Positions 8,386 to 16,454 of a DNA stretch of 33,439 nt are shown here, piece after piece. The translations under genes were made by a program, and so were the position numbers. The stretch comes from DASZCR01 sp035942915 (GTDB lineage: Bacteria; Acidobacteriota; Blastocatellia; Pyrinomonadales; Pyrinomonadaceae): the NCBI GenBank assembly GCA_035942915.1, contig DASZCR010000249.1, positions 1 to 33,439 of the forward strand. Direction: 5' to 3'. Positions within the stretch are counted from its first letter, which is position 1; the number at the start of each line of letters is the position of its first letter. The notes under the pieces are model-generated. The model searched no databases and was not told the DNA's origin. It saw only the letters and a list, made by a program, of their open reading frames with translations.

Positions 8386-9531
8386 TCAGTCTGCCGCCGA
8401 CTCGCCGCTGTCGATGGGCGCGGTCTGGCGCGCGGGCGCGGGCGCGGAGGTGCGCTGCTCGCGATGGACGGGGTTCTGGCGTCGCGCTCCGCCGCCGTTG
8501 GTCACGTGGATGTCGCCGTTCTCGTCCCAGAGACGGCCGAAAATCATCTTGCCGGCCGTCGTCTGCAAGACGCTCGTGACGGCGATGTCGGCATTCTTGC
8601 CAATCATCCGGCGCGCGTTATCGACGACTACCATCGTCCCGTCGTCCAGATAAGCGACGCCCTGATTGTACTCCTTGCCTTCTTTGAGGATGAAGACGCG
8701 CATCGCTTCGCCGGGCAGGACAACCGGCTTTAAGGCGTTCGCCAACTCGTTGATGTTGAGCACAGAGATGCCGTGCAGTTGCGCCACCTTGTTCAGGTTG
8801 AAGTCGTTGGTGACGACGACGGCATCCATCTGCTTGCTCAGTTCGAGCAGCTTGAGGTCAACCTCCTTGACGGCCGGAAAGTCCGTATCGATGACCTGTA
8901 TGTCGAGCGCGCCGTTGCCTTGCAGGCGGTTGAGCATGTCGAGGCCGCGCCGTCCGCGCTGGCGTTTCGACGAGTCGGGCGAGTCGGCCACCTGTTGCAG
9001 TTCGCGGAGGATGAACTGCGGGATGATGATAGTGCCTGAGAGAAAGCCGGTCTCGGCCACGTCGGCGATGCGACCGTCGATGATGACGGAAGTATCTAGA
9101 ATCTTCAGGTCGCGGCGCGAACCCTTGTCGCTGAAGATGCCGCCGAGCGCGGAGAGGTCGAGGTAGTCGCCTTTGGCCGCGCCGACCATCAGGCCGATGT
9201 AGGCCATCAGGAAGGCAAGCGAGAGCGTGAGGAAGGTCTTGGTTTCAGCCGTCACCGCCCCGGAGTCCTGATGGCTGATGAGCGTTCCTATCAGGAACGC
9301 CCCCGTGATGCCCATAATCGAGCCGACGCCCGCTCCTATCAGAGTTTTCAGGGACGCGCGCTGGATGCGTATCTCGAAGAGGATGATGGCTCCCGCAATC
9401 ATCGCAGCGACGATGGCCGAGACGAGGTTGGTCGAGAGCGGGGAGATGGCCGGTACGGGATGGAGGACGTACCCGGCGGCAACGAGAATGCCGGTGAAGA
9501 CGACGCGGATGAGGGCTGTGTTCGTGCGCAT
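8386..9531 (-). CDS. PIN/TRAM-domain integral membrane protein (YacL-like)
   Basis: This is a 381-residue protein with about four membrane segments in residues 8-120. A PIN nuclease-like domain starts at LDTSVIIDGRIAD (first acidic residue D146) and continues to VVVTNDFNLNKVAQ. A TRAM RNA-binding domain follows from about residue 275, and the hydrophilic tail is variable. Bacillus YacL has the same layout and also precedes ispD. PIN domains usually cleave RNA; a role for this membrane-tethered version is not established, so none is claimed. The start is the ATG at 9531, 48 bases behind the SDR-like gene. Confidence 0.9.
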   Translation of the reverse strand: MRTNTALIRVVFTGILVAAGYVLHPVPAISPLSTNLVSAIVAAMIAGAIILFEIRIQRASLKTLIGAGVGSIMGITGAFLIGTLISHQDSGAVTAETKTFLTLSLAFLMAYIGLMVGAAKGDYLDLSALGGIFSDKGSRRDLKILDTSVIIDGRIADVAETGFLSGTIIIPQFILRELQQVADSPDSSKRQRGRRGLDMLNRLQGNGALDIQVIDTDFPAVKEVDLKLLELSKQMDAVVVTNDFNLNKVAQLHGISVLNINELANALKPVVLPGEAMRVFILKEGKEYNQGVAYLDDGTMVVVDNARRMIGKNADIAVTSVLQTTAGKMIFGRLWDENGDIHVTNGGGARRQNPVHREQRTSAPAPARQTAPIDSGESAAD

Positions 9532-9579
9532 GGCGGGAGGATATTAACACGCCCTTAACCCGCGCGTCACGAATTAGTG

Positions 9580-10302
9580 TCAAACAGCCTGCACCGAATT
9601 ATCAGCGCCTCGCAGGCCGCCCCCGACGACGAGCGTCTGCCCCGTAATCGAGGCCGCAGCGGGCGAGAGCAGAAAGACGCAGGCGCGCGCCACCTCGTCG
9701 GGCGCAGGCCTTGCGCCGCGCCCTGCGCCGTCGGACGAGGCCACGCAGTTAACGCGGATGCGCGGCGCGAGTTCGCGCGCGAGCGACTTGGTGAGGCCGA
9801 CCAGACCGGCGTGCGCCGCGACCGTGTGCGGCGCGCCCTCGCCCGTCAGCCCGACCTCTGCGGCGACGTTGACGACCGACGGCGCAGGACGCGCGCGCAA
9901 CAGACGCGCCGCCTCGCGCGTCAAGAGAAAGGCGCTCTTCAGCGAGACGTTCAAGACCTCTTCCCACACCGCTTCGGTCACTTCTTCGCCGTGCGACGCG
10001 GGACGCACGGCTGAGGCGTTGACGAGCAGGTCGAGCCTCCCGAACGTCGCCTCGACCGACGCCAGCAGCCCGCGCACGCCCTCGCCACGCGTCACGTCGG
10101 CCGCGAAGGCGTGCGCCAGCGTTCCCATCTCGCGCAGTTCTCCGGCCACACGCGCGCCCTCCGCGTCTCCCGGCGCATAACTGACGATGACGTAGACGCC
10201 CTCCAACGCCAGTTGCAAAGCGACGGCGCGCCCCACGCCCCGCGCCCCGCCCGTCACCAGCGCCACGCGCTCCACGAAACCTCTCACATTCTGTCCCGGC
10301 AT
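9580..10302 (-). CDS. Short-chain dehydrogenase/reductase-like protein lacking catalytic residues
   Basis: This is a 240-residue Rossmann-fold protein of the FabG-like SDR family. The cofactor loop TGGARGVG (17-24) and the structural Asn (N118 in LNVSLKS) are present. The active site is not: the catalytic Ser is replaced by Ala (A148), Tyr by Thr (T160 in PHTVAAHAG), and Lys by His (H164). The substrate lid after VNCVASS is also some 25 residues shorter than in FabG. The ending SITGQTLVVGGGL is normal. The frame is clean, so this is not an obvious frameshift relic. A longer frame reaches into the upstream heptamer array; the ATG at 10302 is chosen because the family N-terminus begins there. 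It is probably a non-catalytic nucleotide-binding protein or a divergent enzyme. Confidence 0.8.
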   Translation of the reverse strand: MPGQNVRGFVERVALVTGGARGVGRAVALQLALEGVYVIVSYAPGDAEGARVAGELREMGTLAHAFAADVTRGEGVRGLLASVEATFGRLDLLVNASAVRPASHGEEVTEAVWEEVLNVSLKSAFLLTREAARLLRARPAPSVVNVAAEVGLTGEGAPHTVAAHAGLVGLTKSLARELAPRIRVNCVASSDGAGRGARPAPDEVARACVFLLSPAAASITGQTLVVGGGLRGADNSVQAV

Positions 10303-10312
10303 AAAGTGCTCT

Positions 10313-10455
10313 AAGTGATAGGTGATGGGTGATAGGTGATAGGACAAGAGTGATGGGTGATAGGTGATGGGTGATAGGAGAAAGGCTGTTTCTTATCACC
10401 TATCACTTATCACTCATCACTTCCTTCCTATCACCTATCACCCATCACCTATCAC
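10313..10455. repeat. Composite inverted heptamer array, TGATRGG type (locus F)
   Basis: This is the largest array. Two left blocks (10315-10341 and about 10351-10378) face two right blocks (10394-10420 and 10429-10455). The outer pair is a perfect 27-bp inverted repeat; the inner pair differs at about three positions. The central loop again reads like AGAAAGGCTGTTTCTT. Bases 10394-10441 are identical to 3056-3103 of locus C. It fills the gap between radA and the SDR-like gene. Confidence 0.9.
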
Positions 10456-10462
10456 TTCACCT

Positions 10463-11848
<1,386 letters not shown>

Positions 11849-11907
11849 TTAAAATCTTCCCCTCAATCTTCGCTGACGAGCGTTGACGAAGACCGTCCGC
11901 CCGTCCG

Positions 11908-12261
11908 TCACAGCAACTCTCTGATGCGCTCGGTCGGGCGACCGAGGACGGCGCGCTCGCCGCGCTCGACGATGGGGCGTTGTATCAACTCCGGCCGCGC
12001 GACCATCGCCCCGATGATGTCGTCATCGCTCAGAGACTCGTCCGCCAGTTGCAGTTCGCGGTAGGCATCCTCGCCCGTCCTGAGCAGGGCGCGCGGTTCG
12101 ATGTTCATCTTGCGTATCAACTCGCGCAGTTTCGCCTCGCCGAGAGGCGCGACGACGTAATTGACCTTTTCGTAATCGATGCCGCTCTCACGGAGCAGCC
12201 GGTCTGCCTCGCGGCACTTGCTTCAAGTCGGCTTTTCGTAGACGACGATTTTGTCTGCCAT
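11908..12261 (-). CDS. ArsC-family protein with in-frame TGA at the redox cysteine: candidate selenoprotein
   Basis: From ATG 12261 the frame reads MADKIVVYEKPT, then TGA (12225-12223), then SKCREADRLL and on without interruption to a TGA stop at 11908, 117 residues in all. In ArsC/Spx-family thioredoxin-fold proteins the KPT is followed by the redox Cys, so the TGA sits exactly on that position and the motif becomes Sec-S-K-Cys (residues 13-16). The rest is a normal ArsC C-terminus, including QRPIVERG and LGRP near residues 90-105. Homologues reduce arsenate or act as thiol oxidoreductases. No start codon with a ribosome site follows the TGA, and a hairpin fitting bacterial SECIS rules lies downstream. 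It is 18 bases behind the EncFtn gene. Alternatives are a single-base sequencing error (TGC/TGT to TGA) or a recent nonsense mutation. Confidence 0.75.
12182..12202 (-). promoter_or_regulatory. Candidate bacterial SECIS hairpin
   Basis: Read on the minus strand, this segment can fold with C-C pairing to G-G at the base, then GCU with AGC, then CUC with GAG, with single G bulges, closing a three-base loop CGU. The loop guanine is 32 bases after the TGA and is the second loop base, which fits the published bacterial SECIS pattern of a G among the first two loop bases some 16-37 bases from UGA. A second small hairpin (UGCC-GCGA-GGCA) lies nearer the TGA. GC-rich DNA forms hairpins easily, so this is supportive rather than decisive. 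Confidence 0.45.
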
Positions 12262-12279
12262 CTTCCTCATTCCTCTCAA

Positions 12280-12591
12280 TCAGTGGTCTTCGGCCGCCTC
12301 TTCGATGTCGAGGATGTCGCCCTCGGTGAAGAGGTAGGTACGCATGTGCTTGTCGAAGGTGGGGCTTACACGCCGCAGATATTCAAGCCCCATGATGGCG
12401 TGCTCAATCTCCTCGTCGCGGTTGTGTTCGAGGATGCGGCGCAACTGTTTGTCGTGCGTCGCCTGTGCGCGCTGGTTGTACCAATCGACCGCCTCCAACT
12501 CCTCCTGCACGGACTTGACGGCGCGTGAAAAGTCGCGCGCCTCGTCGCTCATCCGTTCGTAATCCTCATGCCACTCCGCGCTCGTCGCCAA
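12280..12591 (-). CDS. Encapsulated-ferritin-like protein (EncFtn family)
   Basis: This is a 103-residue protein matching the EncFtn ferroxidase family known from Rhodospirillum rubrum, which makes annular decamers that oxidise and store iron inside encapsulin shells. The two-helix core shows EELEAVDWYNQRA (E30, E31, W37) and HNRDEEIEHA (E61, H64), the metal-binding positions, followed by the typical HMRTYLFTEG segment. The start is taken as TTG at 12591 because GGGAGG lies eight bases upstream; an in-frame ATG 13 codons later is possible. The C-terminus (IEEAAEDH) has no encapsulin targeting peptide, and no encapsulin gene occurs in this window. The gene heads a probable operon with the ArsC-like gene and radA and has its own promoter. 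Confidence 0.88.
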   Translation of the reverse strand: MATSAEWHEDYERMSDEARDFSRAVKSVQEELEAVDWYNQRAQATHDKQLRRILEHNRDEEIEHAIMGLEYLRRVSPTFDKHMRTYLFTEGDILDIEEAAEDH

Positions 12592-12632
12592 TGGTGTGCC
12601 CTCCCGGAAAAGTGTGTTTGCGCTCTCGATTC

Positions 12633-12661
12633 ATCGTAGAAGATACGTCTGCAAAGTTCAA
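12633..12661 (-). promoter_or_regulatory. Sigma-70-type promoter of the EncFtn operon
   Basis: On the minus strand TTGAAC (12661-12656) and TACGAT (12638-12633) are separated by exactly 17 bases. The expected transcript start is about 35 bases before the TTG start of the EncFtn gene. The match is 4/6 or better at each box. It lies in the intergenic region divergent from the TonB gene, for which no comparable plus-strand promoter is visible. Confidence 0.6.
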
Positions 12662-12758
12662 TTTTATGGAACATCGAGACGCCCTCCGGTGTCCAAAGAG
12701 TTCGTGTGGGACTTCCCCTGCGACCCGTTGGCACCGGCGAGTGGGAGGCTCGAATAAA

Positions 12759-13589
12759 ATGTTCGGAAATCTGGTGGAATCCGGTTCGCATACCAAAGAT
12801 TTTAAGCGCAGAGGTAAATTCTTTCTCGCTACGCTCGTCTTCTATTCCGTTCTGCTCGTCGCCGCCGGGGTCGGCAGCATCTACGCCTACAACGTCAGCC
12901 TCGACGAACAGAACCGGCTCGAAATCATTACCATGATGCGCTTCCCGCCCGCCGCCGCCAAGAGCGAGCCGGAGCAGCAGACAGAACCGCGACGCGTCGC
13001 CGCCGCTTCCGGCAGCCCGCACGCGCGCCCCATCACCGTCCGTGAAGTCTCGAAGATAACGCCCTACGGCGAAAACCGCGAAGTGGCGCGCGAAGAGACG
13101 CCGACGCTTGCCCCCAACGTCCCTTACACCATCGGCTCGGAGAACATCGTCCCGACCGAAATCGGCATCCCCGGCCGCAAGCAAGGCAGCGGCGGAGAGC
13201 CGACCGGCGCGGGTAAGGCGGACGCGCCGTTGGTCGAGGTGGGCGGCGAAGCGCCCGAACGGAAGGTAGAGCCGCAGCCGGAGCCGCCCGTCGAGCGTAA
13301 GCCTCCGACGGTCGTCTCGCTCGGCGTCATCAACGGCAAGGCCATCAGCAAGCCCGTCCCAGACTACCCGGCTATCGCTAAAGCGGCGGGCGCAGCAGGC
13401 ATTGTCACCGTCCAGATTCTCGTCGATGAAGAGGGGCGCGTCGTCTCCGCGCGCGCGACGAACGGAAACCCGATGCTGCACAAGGCATGTGTCGAGGCCG
13501 CTCTGCGCGCACGTTTTACGCCGACGCTGCTCTCGCACAAACCCGTCAAGGTCTCCGGCTACATCACCTACAACTTCGTGCGCAACTAA
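12759..13589 (+). CDS. TonB-family energy transducer
   Basis: This is a 276-residue protein and the only clear plus-strand gene. A short cytoplasmic end is followed by one membrane segment (about residues 21-43), then a periplasmic Pro/Glu-rich linker (about 60-190) and a TonB C-terminal domain beginning near VPDYPAIAKAAGAAGIVTV. That domain has the typical VDEEGRVVSARATNGNPML and final YNFVRN strand. TonB proteins transmit proton-motive force from ExbBD to outer-membrane receptors. No exbB/exbD is nearby. The start is the ATG at 12759 with GGGAGG about eight bases upstream; the frame is open further upstream but has no protein-like character there. Confidence 0.92.
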   Translation: MFGNLVESGSHTKDFKRRGKFFLATLVFYSVLLVAAGVGSIYAYNVSLDEQNRLEIITMMRFPPAAAKSEPEQQTEPRRVAAASGSPHARPITVREVSKITPYGENREVAREETPTLAPNVPYTIGSENIVPTEIGIPGRKQGSGGEPTGAGKADAPLVEVGGEAPERKVEPQPEPPVERKPPTVVSLGVINGKAISKPVPDYPAIAKAAGAAGIVTVQILVDEEGRVVSARATNGNPMLHKACVEAALRARFTPTLLSHKPVKVSGYITYNFVRN

Positions 13590-13611
13590 ACGTCTCGCCT
13601 GTCAACACGAA

Positions 13612-13646
13612 AGGGCGGCCGGACATTCGTCGTGCCCGGCCGCCCT
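13612..13646. terminator. Hairpin between convergent tonB and alr
   Basis: AGGGCGGCCGG (13612-13622) is perfectly complementary to CCGGCCGCCCT (13636-13646) with a 13-base loop. It lies between the ends of two convergent genes, 22 bases after the TonB stop and 26 bases after the alr stop, so it probably serves both. There is no clear T-run on either side, so the mechanism is uncertain. Confidence 0.7.
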
Positions 13647-13672
13647 CCCTCCACGCAACCTTCGTGCGCGCC

Positions 13673-14836
13673 TCACACGTCGTTCGTCTCCGCGCTCAGA
13701 TAAAGACGCGGCACGCGGGCGCTGATGCCGCACGTCACTTCATAAGAGAGCGTTCCGGCCGTCAACGCCAAATCTTCGGCAGGCACTTCGAGCGCGCCGT
13801 CTGTGCCGAACAGCGTCACGAGGTCGCCCTCGCTGACGCCGCGCACGTCCGTCACATCGACGAGCGTTAAGTCCATCGAGATGCGTCCGACGACGGGCGC
13901 GTATGCGCCGCGCACGATGACGCGCCCACGATTCGAGAGCAGACGCATGTAGCCGTCGTGATAACCGATGGGCAGCGTTGCCACGAGCGTGTCGCGCGAC
14001 GCCTCGAAGGTGCAACCGTAGCCGAGCGTTTCGCCGCGCGACACGCGTTTCAAGAGCGTGATGCGCGAGCGCACCGACATCACGGAGCGCAACGCTTGAG
14101 CATCTGTCTGCGGCGGCAGGATGTCGCGCCAGAGACCGTAGAGCACGCCGCCCGGCCTGACCAGATTGCCGCGCGTCTCCGGGTGCGCGTAGGTCGCGGC
14201 GGAGTTCGCCATGTGCTCGAAGGTCGGGCGATGGCCGCGCGCGCGGAAGGTCGAGAGGGCTTCGCGGTAGCGCGTCAGTTGGTCGATGGTGAAACAGTCG
14301 CGGTCGGGGTCGTCGGCGACGGCGAAGTGCGTCATCAACCCATCGACTCTGAGGTGCGCGAACCGCGTGAGCCGCTCGGCGAACCCGGCCGCGTCTTCGT
14401 AACGCACGCCGAGTCGTCCCATGCCTGTATCCACTTTGACGTGGATATCTGCGACGACGCCTGCGGCGGCAGCCGCGCGGTCGAGCGCCTCAGCCATGTC
14501 GAGACGATAGATGACGGGGACGAGATTTTCAGAGAGACAGACTTCGGCCTGCCCTTCCCAGAAGCCGCCGAAGCAGAGGATGGGACGCACTATCCCGGCG
14601 CGTCTCAACTCGACGCCCTCTTCTGGCGTCGCCACGCCGAACCATGCCGCGCCCTCGCGTTCGAGACGACGCGCGCAGGCAGCCGCGCCGTGCCCGTAAG
14701 CGTCCGCCTTGACGACGGCCATCACCTGCGCGCCGGGTTCGACCATGCGACGCACCACCTGAAAGTTCGACGCCAGCGCGTCCAGGTCAACTTCAGCCCA
14801 CGTCGGCCGCCCGTTTCTCAATGCTGTTTCGCTCAT
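13673..14836 (-). CDS. alr: Alanine racemase
   Basis: This is a 387-residue PLP enzyme that makes D-alanine for peptidoglycan. The PLP lysine is K43 in AVVKADAYGHGA, and the second catalytic residue is the Tyr in TLGYGCTFEA near residue 270. The N-terminal TIM barrel and C-terminal beta domain are complete. The ATG at 14836 is preferred over an upstream in-frame start at 14872 because family proteins begin close to the RPTWAEVDLDAL segment. It lies 72 bases behind dnaB, a frequent gene pairing with the rplI-dnaB cluster. Confidence 0.96.
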   Translation of the reverse strand: MSETALRNGRPTWAEVDLDALASNFQVVRRMVEPGAQVMAVVKADAYGHGAAACARRLEREGAAWFGVATPEEGVELRRAGIVRPILCFGGFWEGQAEVCLSENLVPVIYRLDMAEALDRAAAAAGVVADIHVKVDTGMGRLGVRYEDAAGFAERLTRFAHLRVDGLMTHFAVADDPDRDCFTIDQLTRYREALSTFRARGHRPTFEHMANSAATYAHPETRGNLVRPGGVLYGLWRDILPPQTDAQALRSVMSVRSRITLLKRVSRGETLGYGCTFEASRDTLVATLPIGYHDGYMRLLSNRGRVIVRGAYAPVVGRISMDLTLVDVTDVRGVSEGDLVTLFGTDGALEVPAEDLALTAGTLSYEVTCGISARVPRLYLSAETNDV

Positions 14837-14908
14837 AAAGTTCGACCGCCACGCGCGGGCGGCGGTCGTCAATCAATCATTCGGGTTGTCGTCCTTATGT
14901 CCGGCGCA

Positions 14909-16273
14909 TCATTCGCGCCACATGTTCTCGAAGCGCGTGAACTCTTTGAGGAAGGCGAGTTTGACCGTTCCCGTCGGGCCGTTGCGCTGCTTGGCGATGA
15001 TGAGTTCGGCAAGCCCCGCGTTCTCCTCCGTGCGCGTGTACTGCTCTTCTCGATAGATGAAGGCGACCACGTCGGCGTCTTGCTCGATAGCGCCGGACTC
15101 GCGCAGGTCTGCGAGTTGCGGGCGATGGTCTGTGCGCGATTCGGGCGCACGCGAAAGCTGCGACAGAGCGACGAGCGGCACGTTCAACTCTTTCGCCAGC
15201 CCCTTCAACTCGCGTGAAATCTGCGAGACCTCCTGCTGGCGCGACTCAGAGCGGCGCGAAGAGCCCGACATCAACTGCAAGTAATCGACGACTATCAAAT
15301 CCAGACGCTTCTGCTCGGCCGCCAGCCGACGCGCCTTCGCGCGCATCTCAAGCACGGAGATGCCCGGCGTATCGTCGATGAAAATCTTCGTCTCGGCCAG
15401 CGTGCCCAACGCGCCTGCGAGCCGTGCCCACTCGTCGCGCGAGAGGAATCCGCTGCGGAAACGATGCGCATCGACGCGCCCTTCCGAGCAGAGCATACGC
15501 ATCACCAGAGACTCCTTCGACATTTCCAGAGAGAAGACGCCGACGACCGCCCCGGCCTGCACGGCCGCGTTCTGCGCCAGCGTCAGACAGAGACTCGTCT
15601 TGCCCATCGACGGGCGGGCGGCGACGATGATGAGGTCTGACGGTTGGAGGCCGGAGGTCATCGTGTCGAGTTCGGTGAAGCCGGTCGTAAGGCCGGTCAA
15701 CATGGCCGAACGTCCGGCCATCTCCTGCACCTTCTCCAACAACTGGTCGGCGACCGGCTTGACGTGCGCGAAGCCCTGACGTGTGCGCTCGTCGGCGAGC
15801 GCGAAAATCATCTGCTCGGCGTGGTCGAGAATGATTTCCGGCTCGTCCTCCTCTTCGAGCGCCTCGCTCGTCACCTTGTTGGCGACCCGCACGAGTTGCC
15901 TCAGGAGAGACTTGCCGCGCACCATCTTGGCGTAGGCCGCGACGTTGTTGAAGTGCGGCAGCCCGTAGGTCAACTCCGAGACGAAGGCGATGCCGCCGAC
16001 CTGCTCAAGCACTCCCTCGCGCCGCAACTCTTCGCCTAAGAGAATCGGATTGATTTCCGCGCCGCGTTCGCTCAGGGAAATCATCGCGCGGAAGACGAAC
16101 TGATGCGCGCGGATGTAGAAGTCGTCGGGTTTGAGAAGTTCGATGGCCTGATTGACTAAGGCATTGTCGAGGATGATGGCGCCGAGGATGGCGCGTTCGC
16201 TCTCGGCGCTATGCGGCAGCGGGCGCTCAAGCATCTGCTCGCGCGTCGTGTCGATGGAAGCGAAATTTGCCAT
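14909..16273 (-). CDS. dnaB: Replicative DNA helicase DnaB
   Basis: This is a 454-residue hexameric helicase. The N-terminal primase-interacting domain (PLPHSAESERAILGAIILD, from about residue 18) is followed by a linker and the RecA-like motor with Walker A ARPSMGKTS (near 210), SLEMSKESL, and the DYLQLM Walker B region. QQEVSQISRELKGLAKELNV is also typical. No intein insertion is present. A promoter and a strong hairpin with a T-run lie in the 181 bases between rplI and this start, suggesting its own regulated transcript. The start is the ATG at 16273. Confidence 0.98.
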   Translation of the reverse strand: MANFASIDTTREQMLERPLPHSAESERAILGAIILDNALVNQAIELLKPDDFYIRAHQFVFRAMISLSERGAEINPILLGEELRREGVLEQVGGIAFVSELTYGLPHFNNVAAYAKMVRGKSLLRQLVRVANKVTSEALEEEDEPEIILDHAEQMIFALADERTRQGFAHVKPVADQLLEKVQEMAGRSAMLTGLTTGFTELDTMTSGLQPSDLIIVAARPSMGKTSLCLTLAQNAAVQAGAVVGVFSLEMSKESLVMRMLCSEGRVDAHRFRSGFLSRDEWARLAGALGTLAETKIFIDDTPGISVLEMRAKARRLAAEQKRLDLIVVDYLQLMSGSSRRSESRQQEVSQISRELKGLAKELNVPLVALSQLSRAPESRTDHRPQLADLRESGAIEQDADVVAFIYREEQYTRTEENAGLAELIIAKQRNGPTGTVKLAFLKEFTRFENMWRE

Positions 16274-16312
16274 CGGGAGACTTGGCCTAACTGTGACTTC
16301 GGAAGGATACAG

Positions 16313-16376
16313 AAAAAGCGGCTGCCTGCGTGTCGCCTCCGCCTCTCGGTCGGAGGAGCGCGCAATCAGCAGCCGC
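16313..16376 (-). terminator. Terminator-like hairpin in the dnaB leader (possible attenuator)
   Basis: On the minus strand GCGGCTGC (16376-16369) pairs perfectly with GCAGCCGC (16325-16318), and the 3' arm is followed at once by TTTTT (16317-16313). An inner hairpin CTCCTCCG...CGGAGG adds to the structure. It lies downstream of the putative dnaB promoter and 40 bases before the dnaB start, so it could attenuate dnaB or end read-through from rplI. Confidence 0.6.
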
Positions 16377-16386
16377 GCCGGTCGTT

Positions 16387-16415
16387 TTTATACTACATGC
16401 TGACGAGCGCGACAA
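16387..16415 (-). promoter_or_regulatory. Sigma-70-type promoter of dnaB
   Basis: On the minus strand TTGTCG (16415-16410) and TATAAA (16392-16387) are exactly 17 bases apart, matching the consensus at 4/6 and 5/6. Transcription would start near 16380, just before the leader hairpin. The region is AT-richer than its surroundings. Confidence 0.6.
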
Positions 16416-16431
16416 TAGTCAGTTTGACTAT
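16415..16431. promoter_or_regulatory. Inverted repeat abutting the dnaB -35 box (possible operator)
   Basis: ATAGTC (16415-16420) and GACTAT (16426-16431) form a perfect inverted repeat around AGTTT. It touches the -35 box of the dnaB promoter, a place where an activator or repressor could bind. No regulator is known from the sequence. Confidence 0.4.
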
Positions 16432-16454
16432 GGCCGCGCCCGTCGCATGGAATC

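Noticed and set aside
9554..9583. Promoter for the YacL-like gene from a perfect TTGACA at 9583-9578
   Set aside because: No acceptable -10 box lies 16-18 bases downstream on the minus strand.
11908..12120. Calling the ArsC-like gene as a 70-residue protein starting at an internal ATG
   Set aside because: This would remove the redox site and the first half of the fold, and upstream sequence is clearly homologous in frame across the TGA.
12525..12758. Upstream extension of the TonB frame
   Set aside because: The 78 extra residues overlap the EncFtn gene and promoter and look random; ATG 12759 has a proper GGGAGG site.
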